NCBI RefSeq assembly: GCF_024213665.1
Contig: NZ_JANAVP010000014.1
Coordinates: 1 to 64,000, forward strand
Reading direction: 5' to 3'
Origin: Streptomyces sp. A3M-1-3
Lineage (GTDB): Bacteria > Actinomycetota > Actinomycetes > Streptomycetales > Streptomycetaceae
Length of the DNA stretch: 64,000 nt
Below, one piece after another: positions 41,648-58,516 of the stretch; position 1 is the first letter of the stretch, and each line of letters opens with the position of its first letter. The translations under genes and the position numbers were made by a program. Below the pieces are notes generated by a model. That model made no database searches and was not told where the DNA came from. It worked only from the letters and a program-made list of their open reading frames with translations.

Positions 41648-44600
41648 TTGGCCGCCTCGCGCAACGCCTCGACTGCCAATACGAACACCGGCGCCAGCAC
41701 TGCCCCGCTGCGCATCTCCTTTGCAAAGATCAAGGAGCCCCTCGAGGTTCCGAACCTCCTGGCGCTGCAGACCGAGAGCTTTGACTGGCTGCTCGGCAAC
41801 GCCGCCTGGAAGGCTCGCGTCGAGTCGGCTCTCGAGAGTGGACAGGACGTCCCCACCAAGTCCGGTCTGGAAGAGATCTTCGAGGAGATCTCGCCGATCG
41901 AGGACTTCTCCGGGTCGATGTCGCTGACCTTCCGCGACCACCGTTTCGAGCCCGCGAAGAACTCTGTCGACGAGTGCAAGGAGCGCGACTTCACGTACGC
42001 GGCTCCGCTGTTCGTCACCGCCGAATTCACCAACAACGAGACCGGCGAGATCAAGTCCCAGACGGTCTTCATGGGCGACTTCCCGCTCATGACCAACAAG
42101 GGCACCTTCGTGATCAACGGCACCGAGCGTGTCGTGGTCTCGCAGCTGGTCCGCTCGCCGGGTGTCTACTTCGACTCCTCCATCGACAAGACGTCCGACA
42201 AGGACATCTTCTCCGCCAAGATCATCCCGTCCCGGGGTGCCTGGCTGGAGATGGAGGTCGACAAGCGCGACATGGTCGGTGTCCGCATCGACCGCAAGCG
42301 CAAGCAGTCCGTGACCGTACTCCTGAAGGCTCTCGGCTGGACCACCGAGCAGATCCTCGAGGAGTTCGGCGAGTACGAGTCGATGCGCGCCACCCTGGAG
42401 AAGGACCACACCCAGGGCCAGGACGACGCGCTGCTCGACATCTACCGCAAGCTGCGTCCGGGCGAGCCGCCGACGCGCGAGGCCGCTCAGACGCTGCTCG
42501 AGAACCTCTACTTCAACCCCAAGCGCTACGACCTCGCCAAGGTCGGCCGCTACAAGGTGAACAAGAAGCTCGGCGCCGATGAGCCGCTGGACGCCGGTGT
42601 CCTCACCAGCAAGGACATCATCGCCACCATCAAGTACCTGGTCCGGCTGCACGCCGGCGAGGTCGAGACGGCCGGCGAGAGCGGTCGCACGATCGTCGTC
42701 GAGACCGACGACATCGACCACTTCGGCAACCGTCGTCTGCGCAACGTCGGCGAGCTCATCCAGAACCAGGTCCGAACGGGTCTGGCTCGTATGGAGCGCG
42801 TCGTGCGTGAGCGCATGACCACCCAGGACGTCGAGGCGATCACGCCGCAGACCCTGATCAACATCCGGCCGGTCGTCGCCTCCATCAAGGAGTTCTTCGG
42901 CACCAGCCAGCTGTCCCAGTTCATGGACCAGAACAACCCGCTGTCGGGTCTGACCCACAAGCGCCGCCTGTCGGCGCTGGGCCCGGGTGGTCTGTCCCGT
43001 GAGCGGGCCGGCTTCGAGGTCCGTGACGTTCACCCGTCGCACTACGGCCGCATGTGTCCGATCGAGACCCCTGAAGGCCCGAACATCGGTCTGATCGGTT
43101 CGCTCGCGTCGTACGGCCGTGTCAACGCGTTCGGTTTCGTCGAGACCCCGTACCGCAAGGTCGTCGAAGGTGTCGTCACCGACGACGTCGACTACCTGAC
43201 CGCCGACGAAGAGGACCGCTTCGTCATCGCGCAGGCCAACGCGACGCTCTCCGAGGACATGCGCTTCGAGGAGTCCCGCGTCCTGGTCCGCCGCCGTGGC
43301 GGCGAGATCGACTACATCCCGGGCGACGACGTCGACTACATGGACGTCTCGCCGCGCCAGATGGTGTCGGTCGCGACCGCGATGATCCCGTTCCTCGAGC
43401 ACGACGACGCCAACCGTGCCCTCATGGGCGCGAACATGATGCGCCAGGCCGTTCCGCTCATCAAGGCGGAGGCCCCGCTGGTCGGCACCGGCATGGAGTA
43501 CCGCTGTGCGGTCGACGCCGGTGACGTCATCAAGGCGGAGAAGGACGGTGTGATCCAGGAGGTTTCGGCCGACTACGTCACCGTCGCCAACGACGACGGC
43601 ACGTACACCACGTACCGCGTCGCGAAGTTCTCCCGCTCCAACCAGGGCACCTCGGTCAACCAGAAGGTCATCGTCAACGAGGGCGACCGGGTCGTCGAGA
43701 GCCAGGTTCTCGCCGACGGTCCGGCCACCGAGCACGGCGAGATGGCGCTCGGCAAGAACCTCCTCGTGGCGTTCATGCCGTGGGAGGGCCACAACTACGA
43801 GGACGCCATCATCCTCAGCCAGCGTCTGGTGCAGGACGACGTCCTCTCCTCGATCCACATCGAGGAGCACGAGGTCGACGCCCGTGACACCAAGCTCGGC
43901 CCCGAGGAGATCACCCGGGACATCCCGAACGTCTCCGAGGAGGTCCTCGCCGACCTCGACGAGCGCGGCATCATCCGTATCGGTGCCGAGGTCGTCGCCG
44001 GCGACATCCTGGTCGGCAAGGTCACGCCCAAGGGTGAGACCGAGCTGACCCCGGAGGAGCGCCTGCTCCGCGCGATCTTCGGTGAGAAGGCCCGTGAGGT
44101 CCGTGACACCTCGCTGAAGGTCCCGCACGGCGAGACCGGCAAGATCATCGGCGTCCGCGTCTTCGACCGCGAAGAGGGCGACGAGCTGCCGCCGGGCGTG
44201 AACCAGCTGGTCCGCGTCTACGTCGCGCAGAAGCGCAAGATCACCGATGGTGACAAGCTCGCCGGCCGTCACGGCAACAAGGGCGTCATCTCCAAGATCC
44301 TGCCGATCGAGGACATGCCGTTCCTGGAGGACGGCACCCCGGTCGACATCATCCTCAACCCGCTGGGTGTCCCGTCCCGAATGAACCCGGGACAGGTCCT
44401 GGAGATCCACCTCGGCTGGCTCGCCAGCCGCGGCTGGGACGTCTCCGGTCTCGGCGAGGAGTGGGCGCAGCGTCTGCAGGCCATCGGCGCCGACGACGTC
44501 CAGCCCGGCACCAACGTCGCCACCCCGGTGTTCGACGGGGCCCGTGAGGACGAGCTCGCCGGGCTCTTCGAGCACACCGTTCCGAACCGAGACGGCGACC

Positions 44601-45133
44601 GTCTGGTCCTCCCGTCCGGCAAGGCCCGGCTGTTCGACGGCCGCTCCGGTGAGCCGTTCCCGGACCCGATCTCGATCGGGTACATGTACATCCTCAAGCT
44701 CCACCACCTGGTCGACGACAAGCTCCACGCCCGTTCGACCGGCCCGTACTCCATGATCACCCAGCAGCCGCTGGGTGGTAAGGCTCAGTTCGGTGGCCAG
44801 CGCTTCGGTGAGATGGAGGTGTGGGCGCTCGAGGCATACGGCGCCGCTTACGCCCTCCAGGAGCTGCTGACCATCAAGTCCGACGACGTCACCGGCCGCG
44901 TGAAGGTCTACGAGGCCATCGTCAAGGGCGAGAACATCCCCGAGCCCGGCATTCCTGAGTCCTTCAAGGTGCTCATCAAGGAAATGCAGTCGCTCTGCCT
45001 CAACGTGGAGGTGCTGTCCTCGGACGGTATGTCCATCGAAATGCGCGACACGGACGAGGACGTCTTCCGCGCCGCGGAGGAGCTCGGTATCGACCTGTCC
45101 CGGCGCGAGCCGAGCAGCGTCGAAGAGGTCTGA
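41648..45133 (+). CDS. rpoB: DNA-directed RNA polymerase subunit beta
   Basis: 1161 aa from a TTG start at 41648, chosen for the GGAAGGA 6 nt upstream and because 1161 aa is the usual Streptomyces length. Catalytic features: GPEGPNIGLIGSLA-type region, GDKLAGRHGNKG with the active-site lysines, and the C-terminal SFKVLIKEMQSLCLN. The rifampicin region (SQLSQFMDQNNPLSG, THKRRLSALGPGG) shows no common resistance change, so a sensitive enzyme is predicted. Followed by rpoC after 95 nt. Confidence 0.97.
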   Translation: MAASRNASTANTNTGASTAPLRISFAKIKEPLEVPNLLALQTESFDWLLGNAAWKARVESALESGQDVPTKSGLEEIFEEISPIEDFSGSMSLTFRDHRFEPAKNSVDECKERDFTYAAPLFVTAEFTNNETGEIKSQTVFMGDFPLMTNKGTFVINGTERVVVSQLVRSPGVYFDSSIDKTSDKDIFSAKIIPSRGAWLEMEVDKRDMVGVRIDRKRKQSVTVLLKALGWTTEQILEEFGEYESMRATLEKDHTQGQDDALLDIYRKLRPGEPPTREAAQTLLENLYFNPKRYDLAKVGRYKVNKKLGADEPLDAGVLTSKDIIATIKYLVRLHAGEVETAGESGRTIVVETDDIDHFGNRRLRNVGELIQNQVRTGLARMERVVRERMTTQDVEAITPQTLINIRPVVASIKEFFGTSQLSQFMDQNNPLSGLTHKRRLSALGPGGLSRERAGFEVRDVHPSHYGRMCPIETPEGPNIGLIGSLASYGRVNAFGFVETPYRKVVEGVVTDDVDYLTADEEDRFVIAQANATLSEDMRFEESRVLVRRRGGEIDYIPGDDVDYMDVSPRQMVSVATAMIPFLEHDDANRALMGANMMRQAVPLIKAEAPLVGTGMEYRCAVDAGDVIKAEKDGVIQEVSADYVTVANDDGTYTTYRVAKFSRSNQGTSVNQKVIVNEGDRVVESQVLADGPATEHGEMALGKNLLVAFMPWEGHNYEDAIILSQRLVQDDVLSSIHIEEHEVDARDTKLGPEEITRDIPNVSEEVLADLDERGIIRIGAEVVAGDILVGKVTPKGETELTPEERLLRAIFGEKAREVRDTSLKVPHGETGKIIGVRVFDREEGDELPPGVNQLVRVYVAQKRKITDGDKLAGRHGNKGVISKILPIEDMPFLEDGTPVDIILNPLGVPSRMNPGQVLEIHLGWLASRGWDVSGLGEEWAQRLQAIGADDVQPGTNVATPVFDGAREDELAGLFEHTVPNRDGDRLVLPSGKARLFDGRSGEPFPDPISIGYMYILKLHHLVDDKLHARSTGPYSMITQQPLGGKAQFGGQRFGEMEVWALEAYGAAYALQELLTIKSDDVTGRVKVYEAIVKGENIPEPGIPESFKVLIKEMQSLCLNVEVLSSDGMSIEMRDTDEDVFRAAEELGIDLSRREPSSVEEV

Positions 45134-45228
45134 CGGGTTGGCCGGGGAGCCGTAAAGGCTCCCCGGTGATCCCCGGGCCCGTTCAGACCATGATTGAGAC
45201 TCGACCCCGAAAGAGGGATTGACGCACA

Positions 45229-49128
<3,900 letters not shown>

Positions 49129-49177
49129 CGGAGTCGGCCCAGACCGGCACAGCACGGCTGACCGTCGTGCTGCTGTA

Positions 49178-49219
49178 CCGCAGGGCGGCCATCCCTTCCG
49201 AGGGGTGGCCGCCCTGCGG
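49178..49219 (+). terminator. terminator after rpoC
   Basis: 14-bp stem CCGCAGGGCGGCCA / TGGCCGCCCTGCGG with an inner CCC-GGG extension. Confidence 0.88.
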
Positions 49220-49288
49220 CGTTGGCGCGCGGATTCGCGCCTGCGGGCTTACCATGCGCGTGGTCTGTCCTGCGCGTGGGCATTTGTT

Positions 49289-49317
49289 TTGACCGCAGCC
49301 GATGCTATAGGTACGCT
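49289..49317 (+). promoter_or_regulatory. str operon promoter (rpsL-rpsG-fusA-tuf)
   Basis: TTGACC (49289-49294), 17-bp spacer, TACGCT (49312-49317): a near-consensus vegetative promoter. It leaves a leader of about 190 nt before rpsL. Confidence 0.75.
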
Positions 49318-49438
49318 CTGACCTTGTGCCTGGGGTGTGCCCTGGGCTCCCGTGCGTGCCTTTAGACCGTATGGGGAGCCCAGGAAGAACCACACCGCAA
49401 TCTGCGCTTATCCGCCTTGGGCGGGGGTCTGCAGTATT

Positions 49439-49463
49439 CGACACACCCGACCGCGTGGGTCGG
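49439..49463 (+). promoter_or_regulatory. leader motif shared with the S10 operon (copy 1)
   Basis: 25 nt starting CGACACACCCGACC and ending GGGTCGG, able to fold CCGACC-GCGTG-GGTCGG. The same 25 nt with one change occurs at 63671-63695 before rpsJ. It ends 48 nt before the rpsL start. Confidence 0.8.
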
Positions 49464-49511
49464 TGACGTTCCAGGTTAGTTTCACTACGGCACACAGAAA
49501 CCGGAGAAGTA

Positions 49512-49883
49512 GTGCCTACGATCCAGCAGCTGGTCCGGAAGGGCCGGCAGGACAAGGTCGAGAAGAACAAGACGCCCGCGCTCGAGGGTTCGCCCCAGCG
49601 CCGCGGCGTCTGCACGCGTGTGTTCACGACCACCCCGAAGAAGCCGAACTCGGCGCTCCGCAAGGTCGCGCGTGTGCGTCTGACCTCCGGTATCGAGGTC
49701 ACGGCCTACATCCCGGGTGAGGGACACAACCTGCAGGAGCACTCCATCGTGCTCGTGCGTGGTGGCCGTGTGAAGGACCTGCCGGGTGTTCGCTACAAGA
49801 TCATCCGCGGCTCGCTCGACACCCAGGGTGTCAAGAACCGCAAGCAGGCCCGCAGCCGCTACGGCGCCAAGAAGGAGAAGTAA
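49512..49883 (+). CDS. rpsL: 30S ribosomal protein S12
   Basis: 123 aa from the GTG at 49512 with GGAGAAG upstream. TPKKPNSALRKVARV and RGGRVKDLPGVRYKI show the wild-type lysines at the two sites that give streptomycin resistance when mutated. Part of the decoding centre and first gene of the str operon. Confidence 0.98.
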   Translation: MPTIQQLVRKGRQDKVEKNKTPALEGSPQRRGVCTRVFTTTPKKPNSALRKVARVRLTSGIEVTAYIPGEGHNLQEHSIVLVRGGRVKDLPGVRYKIIRGSLDTQGVKNRKQARSRYGAKKEK

Positions 49884-49885
49884 GA

Positions 49886-50356
49886 ATGCCTCGTAAGGGC
49901 CCCGCCCCGAAGCGCCCGGTCATCATCGACCCGGTCTACAACTCTCCTCTTGTCACGTCGCTGATCAACAAGCTTCTGCTTGACGGCAAGCGTTCCACCG
50001 CCGAGCGGATCGTCTACGGCGCCATGGAGGGCCTCCGCGAGAAGACCGGCGCTGACCCGGTCATCACGCTGAAGCGTGCCCTCGAGAACGTCAAGCCGTC
50101 TCTCGAGGTCAAGTCCCGCCGCGTCGGTGGCGCCACCTACCAGGTGCCGATCGAGGTCAAGCCCGGTCGCGCCGCCACCCTCGCGCTCCGCTGGGTCGTG
50201 GGTTACTCCCGCGCCCGCCGCGAGAAGACCATGACCGAACGCCTCATGAACGAGCTGCTCGACGCCTCCAACGGCCTCGGCGCTGCCGTCAAGAAGCGCG
50301 AGGACACCCACAAGATGGCCGAGTCCAACAAGGCCTTCGCGCACTACCGCTGGTAG
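49886..50356 (+). CDS. rpsG: 30S ribosomal protein S7
   Basis: 156 aa, 2-nt gap after rpsL, start site GGAGAAGTAAGA. Motifs: MPRKGPAPKRPV, SVPxxI-type KPSLEVKSRRVGGATYQVP, and ALRWVVGYSRARREKTM. It organises the 30S head and is a likely operon autorepressor, as in other bacteria. Confidence 0.98.
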   Translation: MPRKGPAPKRPVIIDPVYNSPLVTSLINKLLLDGKRSTAERIVYGAMEGLREKTGADPVITLKRALENVKPSLEVKSRRVGGATYQVPIEVKPGRAATLALRWVVGYSRARREKTMTERLMNELLDASNGLGAAVKKREDTHKMAESNKAFAHYRW

Positions 50357-50394
50357 TCGCTACCCACATCGAGACCGAGAGAAGATTGAGCCTT

Positions 50395-52524
<2,130 letters not shown>

Positions 52525-52567
52525 CTCTTCCGAGTACACGCTTTAGGCTTGTCACCGGATTCTCCGT

Positions 52568-52594
52568 GGCATCCACGCAACCGCGACGGATGCC
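52568..52594 (+). promoter_or_regulatory. hairpin in the fusA-tuf spacer
   Basis: GGCATCC ... GGATGCC 7-bp inverted repeat in the 146-nt spacer. Streptomyces tuf genes are reported to have an extra promoter in this spacer; I see TTGTCA near 52549 but no firm -10. Confidence 0.4.
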
Positions 52595-52670
52595 CCGGGG
52601 GCCGGCATCCCAGCAAAGATCACCTGGCGCCGATGAGTAAGGCGTACAGAACCACTCCAGGAGGACCACA

Positions 52671-53864
<1,194 letters not shown>

Positions 53865-53890
53865 CCTGCCGCTCCTAGGAGCGTCTACTG

Positions 53891-53931
53891 AGGGGCCCCG
53901 GCCCGCCGTTCGCGGCGGACCGGGGCCCTTT
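53891..53931 (+). terminator. terminator after tuf
   Basis: AGGGGCCCCGG ... CCGGGGCCCTT with inner GCCG-TTCG-CGGC; a long stable hairpin followed by TGGGTTC. It marks the end of the str operon and the start of the accessory region. Confidence 0.88.
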
Positions 53932-53962
53932 GGGTTCTGCGGTTACGGGTACTACGGCCGGG

Positions 53963-55957
53963 TTACGGGTACTGCGGCCGCCAGATCCAGGGCGCCGCGT
54001 CCGGGCCCAGGCCCACCACCAGCGGGCCCAGCGGGCCCGAGTGCAGGACCGGGCCCACCAGCGCCACCGGGCCTTCTGTCCGCCGCAGCACGCTGCCGCC
54101 GGAGAGCCGTAGCTGCACGTGGCCCCGGTCGTCGTTGCCGAGCAGTACGGGGCCGGCGGCCGGGCCGGCCGCGCCACCGATCCGTACCGTGGTCACCCGG
54201 TCCGTGGCGGGCCCCCGGTAGACGACGTCCACGCCGGCGGCGCCCGGCACCGGCACCGCGGTGGGGAAGTCGCCCGGGGCCGTCAGCGCCGGCTCCTGGC
54301 ACAGGGCGCCGTCCACCCAGTGGTGCACGGTGTCCCGGCCGGACGCGAAGACGTGCACGGCACCGTCCCGGTCGGACACCGCCGCCGGCCCGTCCTGGAC
54401 CTCCCCGCCGCCGAGGTCACGCCACGGGCCCCAGCTGCCGTCGGTGGCGCGCACACGGGTACTGAGCCCCCGGTCCGCGTTGCGTACGAAGAGATGGACC
54501 CGCCCGTCGGGCGCCGCGACCGCGACCGGCGAGCCGATACGGCGCCCCCGGTCGTTCTGCCGCTCCGGGTTGCCGAGGCCGGTCCACGCGCTGAACTCCC
54601 CGCCGGGAGACCGCTGTTCGAGCAGTACGATCTCGCGGCGGCCGGGTCCGCCGCGGCCGCCGAACGACGCGAAGCGCAGGGCGAACAGCAGCTGCCGGCC
54701 GTCCTTCAGGGTGGCCGCGCCGAGTACGGGTCCCAGCGGCCCGCCGCCGAGGTCGTCCGGCGCGCCCCACTGCCCGCTGCCCGGAGCGGTCTCGCGCCAG
54801 CGCACGGCGCGCAGCCCGAGGACGCCGTACGCGGTGAGCCGCCCGTCCGGGCCGGTGGCCACGGCCGTACGCGGGCCCGGGTGACGGTAGTGGGTCGAGC
54901 GCACCCAGCCCTTGCGGTTGGTCAGCGGGCGGCCCTGGCCGACGTTGTAGTCGCCGCAGCCGGCCGCGTTGCCGCAGTCCCAGTCGGGGTGGCCGCCGTA
55001 CGGGGCGAGGTGGCCGGCCTTCTCCAGCAGCACCCGCTCCGGCAGGTTCTTGGGCCAGTGGCGGTTGTAGTAGCCGCGGTAGGCGGTGGCGGCGAACGCC
55101 GGCACCTCGTTGCCCCGCTCGGTGCTCTCGGCGACCCAGCGGGCCATCGCCTTCCAGGCGAACAGCGCGACCGCGGTGTGGTCGGCGTGGTCGGAGTAGC
55201 CCGGCTGCTCGCTGTCCTTGCGGCGGGTGGCGTCGTCGCTGTGCTGGATGTCGGGATCGGGGTCGAGGGTCTGGATGACGGTCGGGCGGTACTGGTCCAT
55301 GAGCCCGGTGAGTACGCCGGTGAGGTCGTCGTGGTCGTACGAGCCGGCCTCGCGCAGCGGCGAGTCGTCGGCCACCACGGTCCGCAGCGACAAGCCCCTG
55401 GCGCTCCACAGGGCGGGCAGGCCCATGCGGCGCTGCGGGGTGTGCATGGCGAGGTTGAGGAAGACCAGCTCGACCTTGCGGCTGCCGTTCGCGAGGGTGT
55501 TGGTCTCGGCCAGGTGCCCGCCGCGCAGGGTGGTGACGCTCTTGTGCCATGCGGTGAAGGGCGGTAGCCCGAGCATGGCGGCGTACGCCTGGCGCAGCCC
55601 CTGATGCCGGGCGGAGGAGTACGCGGCCTTGTCGGCCGGCGGGCGCGGCTCGCCGGGGATCTTGTTGACCCCGTCGGCCTCGCCCGCGGTGACGTACACG
55701 CAGACGAGCGGCACCCCGGAGTCGAGGCAGCGCTGGGTGTCCGGGTTCATGAAGTACAGGTCGTCGTCCGGGTGGGCGAGGATCTGCATCAGCAACGCGT
55801 CACGGGCGAGCGCGATCGGCTTGCCGGGGGCCGGATCGGCGGTGGGCCCCGCGCGGCGGGGCGCGGGAGCGGTACATCCGGCGGCGGCGAGGACGGTGGC
55901 GGTGGCCTCGCCCAGCAGACCGCGCCGGGACAGCCCGGCCCCCCAAGAAACGCGCAC
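53963..55957 (-). CDS. exported PIG-L family deacetylase with C-terminal propeller-like region
   Basis: 664 aa from the GTG at 55957, chosen for the GGGGG 8 nt upstream and because it opens into a Tat/lipoprotein leader: SRRGLLGE at residues 10-17 and lipobox LAAAGC (C28). The PIG-L (N-acetylglucosaminyl deacetylase) domain has AHPDDDLYF (H62, D64, D65) and the zinc motif SDHADHTAV. After about residue 370 come repeated beta-blade-like units (RETAPGSGQWGAPDDLGGG, GSWGPWRDLGGG), probably a propeller for carbohydrate binding. It probably removes acetyl groups from a surface glycan (inference). It converges with tuf. Confidence 0.88.
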   Translation of the reverse strand: MRVSWGAGLSRRGLLGEATATVLAAAGCTAPAPRRAGPTADPAPGKPIALARDALLMQILAHPDDDLYFMNPDTQRCLDSGVPLVCVYVTAGEADGVNKIPGEPRPPADKAAYSSARHQGLRQAYAAMLGLPPFTAWHKSVTTLRGGHLAETNTLANGSRKVELVFLNLAMHTPQRRMGLPALWSARGLSLRTVVADDSPLREAGSYDHDDLTGVLTGLMDQYRPTVIQTLDPDPDIQHSDDATRRKDSEQPGYSDHADHTAVALFAWKAMARWVAESTERGNEVPAFAATAYRGYYNRHWPKNLPERVLLEKAGHLAPYGGHPDWDCGNAAGCGDYNVGQGRPLTNRKGWVRSTHYRHPGPRTAVATGPDGRLTAYGVLGLRAVRWRETAPGSGQWGAPDDLGGGPLGPVLGAATLKDGRQLLFALRFASFGGRGGPGRREIVLLEQRSPGGEFSAWTGLGNPERQNDRGRRIGSPVAVAAPDGRVHLFVRNADRGLSTRVRATDGSWGPWRDLGGGEVQDGPAAVSDRDGAVHVFASGRDTVHHWVDGALCQEPALTAPGDFPTAVPVPGAAGVDVVYRGPATDRVTTVRIGGAAGPAAGPVLLGNDDRGHVQLRLSGGSVLRRTEGPVALVGPVLHSGPLGPLVVGLGPDAAPWIWRPQYP

Positions 55958-56166
55958 CGCTGTCGCCCCCGCCTGCCACCCCGCAGCGGACGGGTCCCCC
56001 GGGGCTGCGCTCTTCCTACGATCCGTGCTGCTTGACGGAGAAACGGGCCGGAAGGTTGCCCGGGACGCCACCGATGTGAGCAGCGGCACGCGGTGGCCAT
56101 ATGTCGGTCCTGTTGTGGCACCTGCCTGGTTTCGGGCGCGGAAGGGGCGGTCGCACTGGGGTCGGC

Positions 56167-56754
56167 CTACGAGTAGCGGGGCAGCTTCTCCGTCGAGATG
56201 GTCCACTCGCCGATCGTGACGTCCTCGCCGTACAGGAAGTCCTTCCGGGTCGCGTAACGGGGGCCGCTCGGGGTCGAGTGGATGTCGGAGCACACGGCGC
56301 CGGAGCCGGTGCGCGGATCGAAGATCACGTACACGGGAATGCCCAGGAGGGGATAGTCCCGCATCTTGCTCACCCAATCGTTGTCCGGGTTGGACCGCGA
56401 CACGACTTCGACAGCGGCGAGGATCGTACGGGGGTCAAAGGAACCGGCCCCCTCCATGTCTGCCACGGCGATCACCATGACGTCCGGGTGACGCATAACG
56501 CCTTCCGGCTCGTCTTCCACATCGGGCGTCCCTGTGTGGGCCATGAACTCGTCCGGCATGACCTTCTCCAGACGGCGGCTGACCTGGGCTGCGGTCAGCT
56601 CGTGGGGACGACCCGGTGCCATCATGTCGTGCACGATCCCTTCCTTGGTGATCTCCAGCTTGCCGGGAACGCCGTCCTGCATCCGCTCGACGATGTCGCG
56701 CATCGCCCGGTACCGGAGTGTGTCCCGCCGTGCGTCGTCCGGGGCGATGGTCAT
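56167..56754 (-). CDS. Uma2-family (DUF820) nuclease-like protein
   Basis: 195 aa from the ATG at 56754 with GAGGAG upstream. Uma2 proteins have a PD-(D/E)XK-like fold. Seen here: the HPDVMVIAVAD segment (acidic residue), AAVEVVSRSNPDNDW (E-x-V) and the YPLLGIPVYVIFDP strand. Many copies occur in actinobacteria; the function is unknown, and nuclease activity is inferred from the fold. Confidence 0.87.
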   Translation of the reverse strand: MTIAPDDARRDTLRYRAMRDIVERMQDGVPGKLEITKEGIVHDMMAPGRPHELTAAQVSRRLEKVMPDEFMAHTGTPDVEDEPEGVMRHPDVMVIAVADMEGAGSFDPRTILAAVEVVSRSNPDNDWVSKMRDYPLLGIPVYVIFDPRTGSGAVCSDIHSTPSGPRYATRKDFLYGEDVTIGEWTISTEKLPRYS

Positions 56755-56803
56755 AGCGCTCGCTCCTCGTCTGTGCCCAGGTGCAAGGGTCGTGACCTTC
56801 ATG

Positions 56804-57679
56804 CTAGGCGGCCTCCTTCAGGTCGGGGCGGCAGTCGCGGCAGTGGCCAGGTCCGGGCGCGCGGAAGGCGCGGTCGCAGTTGTCGCAGTTCTGGAGCGGG
56901 TCCGGCCGTACGGCCGGCGGCAGGGGCGGCAGGTCTGGCAGCGGTGGTGGGAGCAGTGCGGTGAGGCGGTGGGCCAGCAGGGCGGCCGGGTGGCGCGGTT
57001 CCGCCGGGAGGTTGGCGGTCAGGGCGCGGCGTACGGCATCGGGGGCGGCGCTGCGTTCCAGCCAGGCGACCACGCCGGGCGCGAGCCGCTGGATGTCCCG
57101 CTCGGCGAGCAGCGGACGCGGGTCGTCGCGCCGCAGCTCCGTGAGCAGGGTGGTGGCGAACTGGTGGCGCAGCGGGTCGGGGGAGCGCGGCGCCGGAAGC
57201 GGGGGCGGCGGAACAGGGCTGGGCACCGGCACGGGGGGTGCCGGTGCGGGTTCCGACCTCGGCTGCGGCTCCGGGGACGGCTCCGGGGGTACGTCGGCGG
57301 GGGCGGGCCGGGCTGCCTCGGGCTGGTTGTACGAAACCGTGCGCGTGACGATCAGGCCGCTGGGCAGCCGCTCCCGAGTACGCGCCAGATAGCCGGCCGC
57401 CTCCAGCTCCTGCAGGGCGGAGGCGATGCGCGCCTCGCCCTCGGGGAAGCGGGCCGCGAGGCACTTGATGCCGATGCGGGCTCCGGCGGGCAGCGACTGG
57501 ATGTGTACGGCGAGCCCGATCGCGACGAGGGTCAGCTCGCGGTGCTGGGCGAGGTGGTTGCCGACCACCGTGTAGCGGGTGGTGTGCTGGACGTTGTCGT
57601 GAACCACACCGGAACGGGCGGCCGGTCGGGGAACGCGGGACGAGGCGCGCGAGGGCGCGCTAAGGTGCTGAAGAGCCAT
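56804..57679 (-). CDS. winged-helix-like DNA-binding protein with C-terminal zinc-knuckle
   Basis: 291 aa. An N-terminal helix-turn-helix-like region (about 30-115: RYTVVGNHLAQHRELTLVAIG ... RIASALQELEAAGYLARTRERL) is followed by a Pro/Glu-rich linker and a C-terminal CDNCDRAF ... GHCRDC cysteine cluster able to bind zinc. It resembles streptomycete 'helix-turn-helix domain-containing' proteins of unknown role. ATG at 57679; no strong ribosome site. Confidence 0.68.
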   Translation of the reverse strand: MALQHLSAPSRASSRVPRPAARSGVVHDNVQHTTRYTVVGNHLAQHRELTLVAIGLAVHIQSLPAGARIGIKCLAARFPEGEARIASALQELEAAGYLARTRERLPSGLIVTRTVSYNQPEAARPAPADVPPEPSPEPQPRSEPAPAPPVPVPSPVPPPPLPAPRSPDPLRHQFATTLLTELRRDDPRPLLAERDIQRLAPGVVAWLERSAAPDAVRRALTANLPAEPRHPAALLAHRLTALLPPPLPDLPPLPPAVRPDPLQNCDNCDRAFRAPGPGHCRDCRPDLKEAA

Positions 57680-58057
57680 CGGGAAGCCCTAACTTCCTCG
57701 TTGGTCAGGCCCTCGATCGGGATTGCGAGTCCCGGCCGGGGGCCGTCGCATGTCTGCGGTTGTCGCGGTGAGCATATGCCCGCCAACCCCGTCGAAATCC
57801 ACCCCAGTTGGCGCAGTTCACCCGTGCGAGTGACGGGGAGGCTGGAGGGGTTGGGAGGTTTTTTTCTCCGCAGGGATTGAAAGCCTTTTATGTCGCGGCG
57901 CACCGGGTCGTGGTGCACCGCGACCCGGTGAAGTACCCAACTGCACAAGCCACTTTGGTCGAGCGCACCACCGTGATGTACCTGTGACAAACTTGGCGCG
58001 GACTGGAACATGTGCTCGGGACGCGCTCCGGGGCTCGGTCGGGGGAGGTGGACGGCT
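57680..58057. promoter_or_regulatory. divergent intergenic region with a 10-bp inverted repeat
   Basis: It contains a perfect repeat CACCGGGTCG (57901-57910) / CGACCCGGTG (57921-57930) whose loop holds the palindrome GGTGCACC (57912-57919), plus a T-run at 57860-57866. No gene is seen. The nested repeats look like an operator for one of the two divergent transcripts. Confidence 0.5.
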
Positions 58058-58510
58058 GTGTCGTTCGACGAGGAATGGGCTCAGCACAAGGCTGCGGCAG
58101 TCACCGGACAGGACTCGGCGCAGACGCGACTGAATCAGGCACCGGCCGGCGGCGACCACCCCGGCTCGCCGAGCGCCGGTGGGGATGGATTCCTGGCGAA
58201 CGCGGCCTCCATCGACGGAAGTTCGCATCTGCTCATGGAGATTGCGGGACTCCTCTACGAGGGGCGCATGGACGGCGAGAACGCGACGATGTGCCGGGCG
58301 CCACGGGCGCATGTGGAGGTGGCTGGGAACGTTGGCACCCTCGCTCGTTTCGCCAAGGACCAGTACGACGACATGGTCGTGCTCCTGGCGGCCCTGTCCA
58401 GCAAGCTGAAGTCCTCCAGCAACTCCTACACGGAATTCGATGCCGGTGTCCGGCGTCAGATGAACTCCATGCTGGAGTCGGGACGCTACGTCGCCCCCGA
58501 GAACCGGTGA
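58058..58510 (+). CDS. WXG/ESX-like small protein of a type VII-type cassette
   Basis: 150 aa from the GTG at 58058 with GGGGGAGG 9 nt upstream. It starts SFDEEWAQHK, which I associate with a family of Streptomyces proteins encoded beside type VII-like toxins. It is helical with a Gly-rich break (GGDHPGSPSAGGDG) and has no signal peptide. It may be a chaperone or co-secreted partner for the next gene (inference). It lies 6 nt before that gene. Confidence 0.6.
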   Translation: MSFDEEWAQHKAAAVTGQDSAQTRLNQAPAGGDHPGSPSAGGDGFLANAASIDGSSHLLMEIAGLLYEGRMDGENATMCRAPRAHVEVAGNVGTLARFAKDQYDDMVVLLAALSSKLKSSSNSYTEFDAGVRRQMNSMLESGRYVAPENR

Positions 58511-58516
58511 TCACTC

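Noticed and set aside
41480..44728. A 1082-codon open frame antisense to rpoB
   Set aside because: Long antisense frames are expected in GC-rich coding DNA; the product is charged low-complexity sequence and the opposite strand is clearly rpoB.
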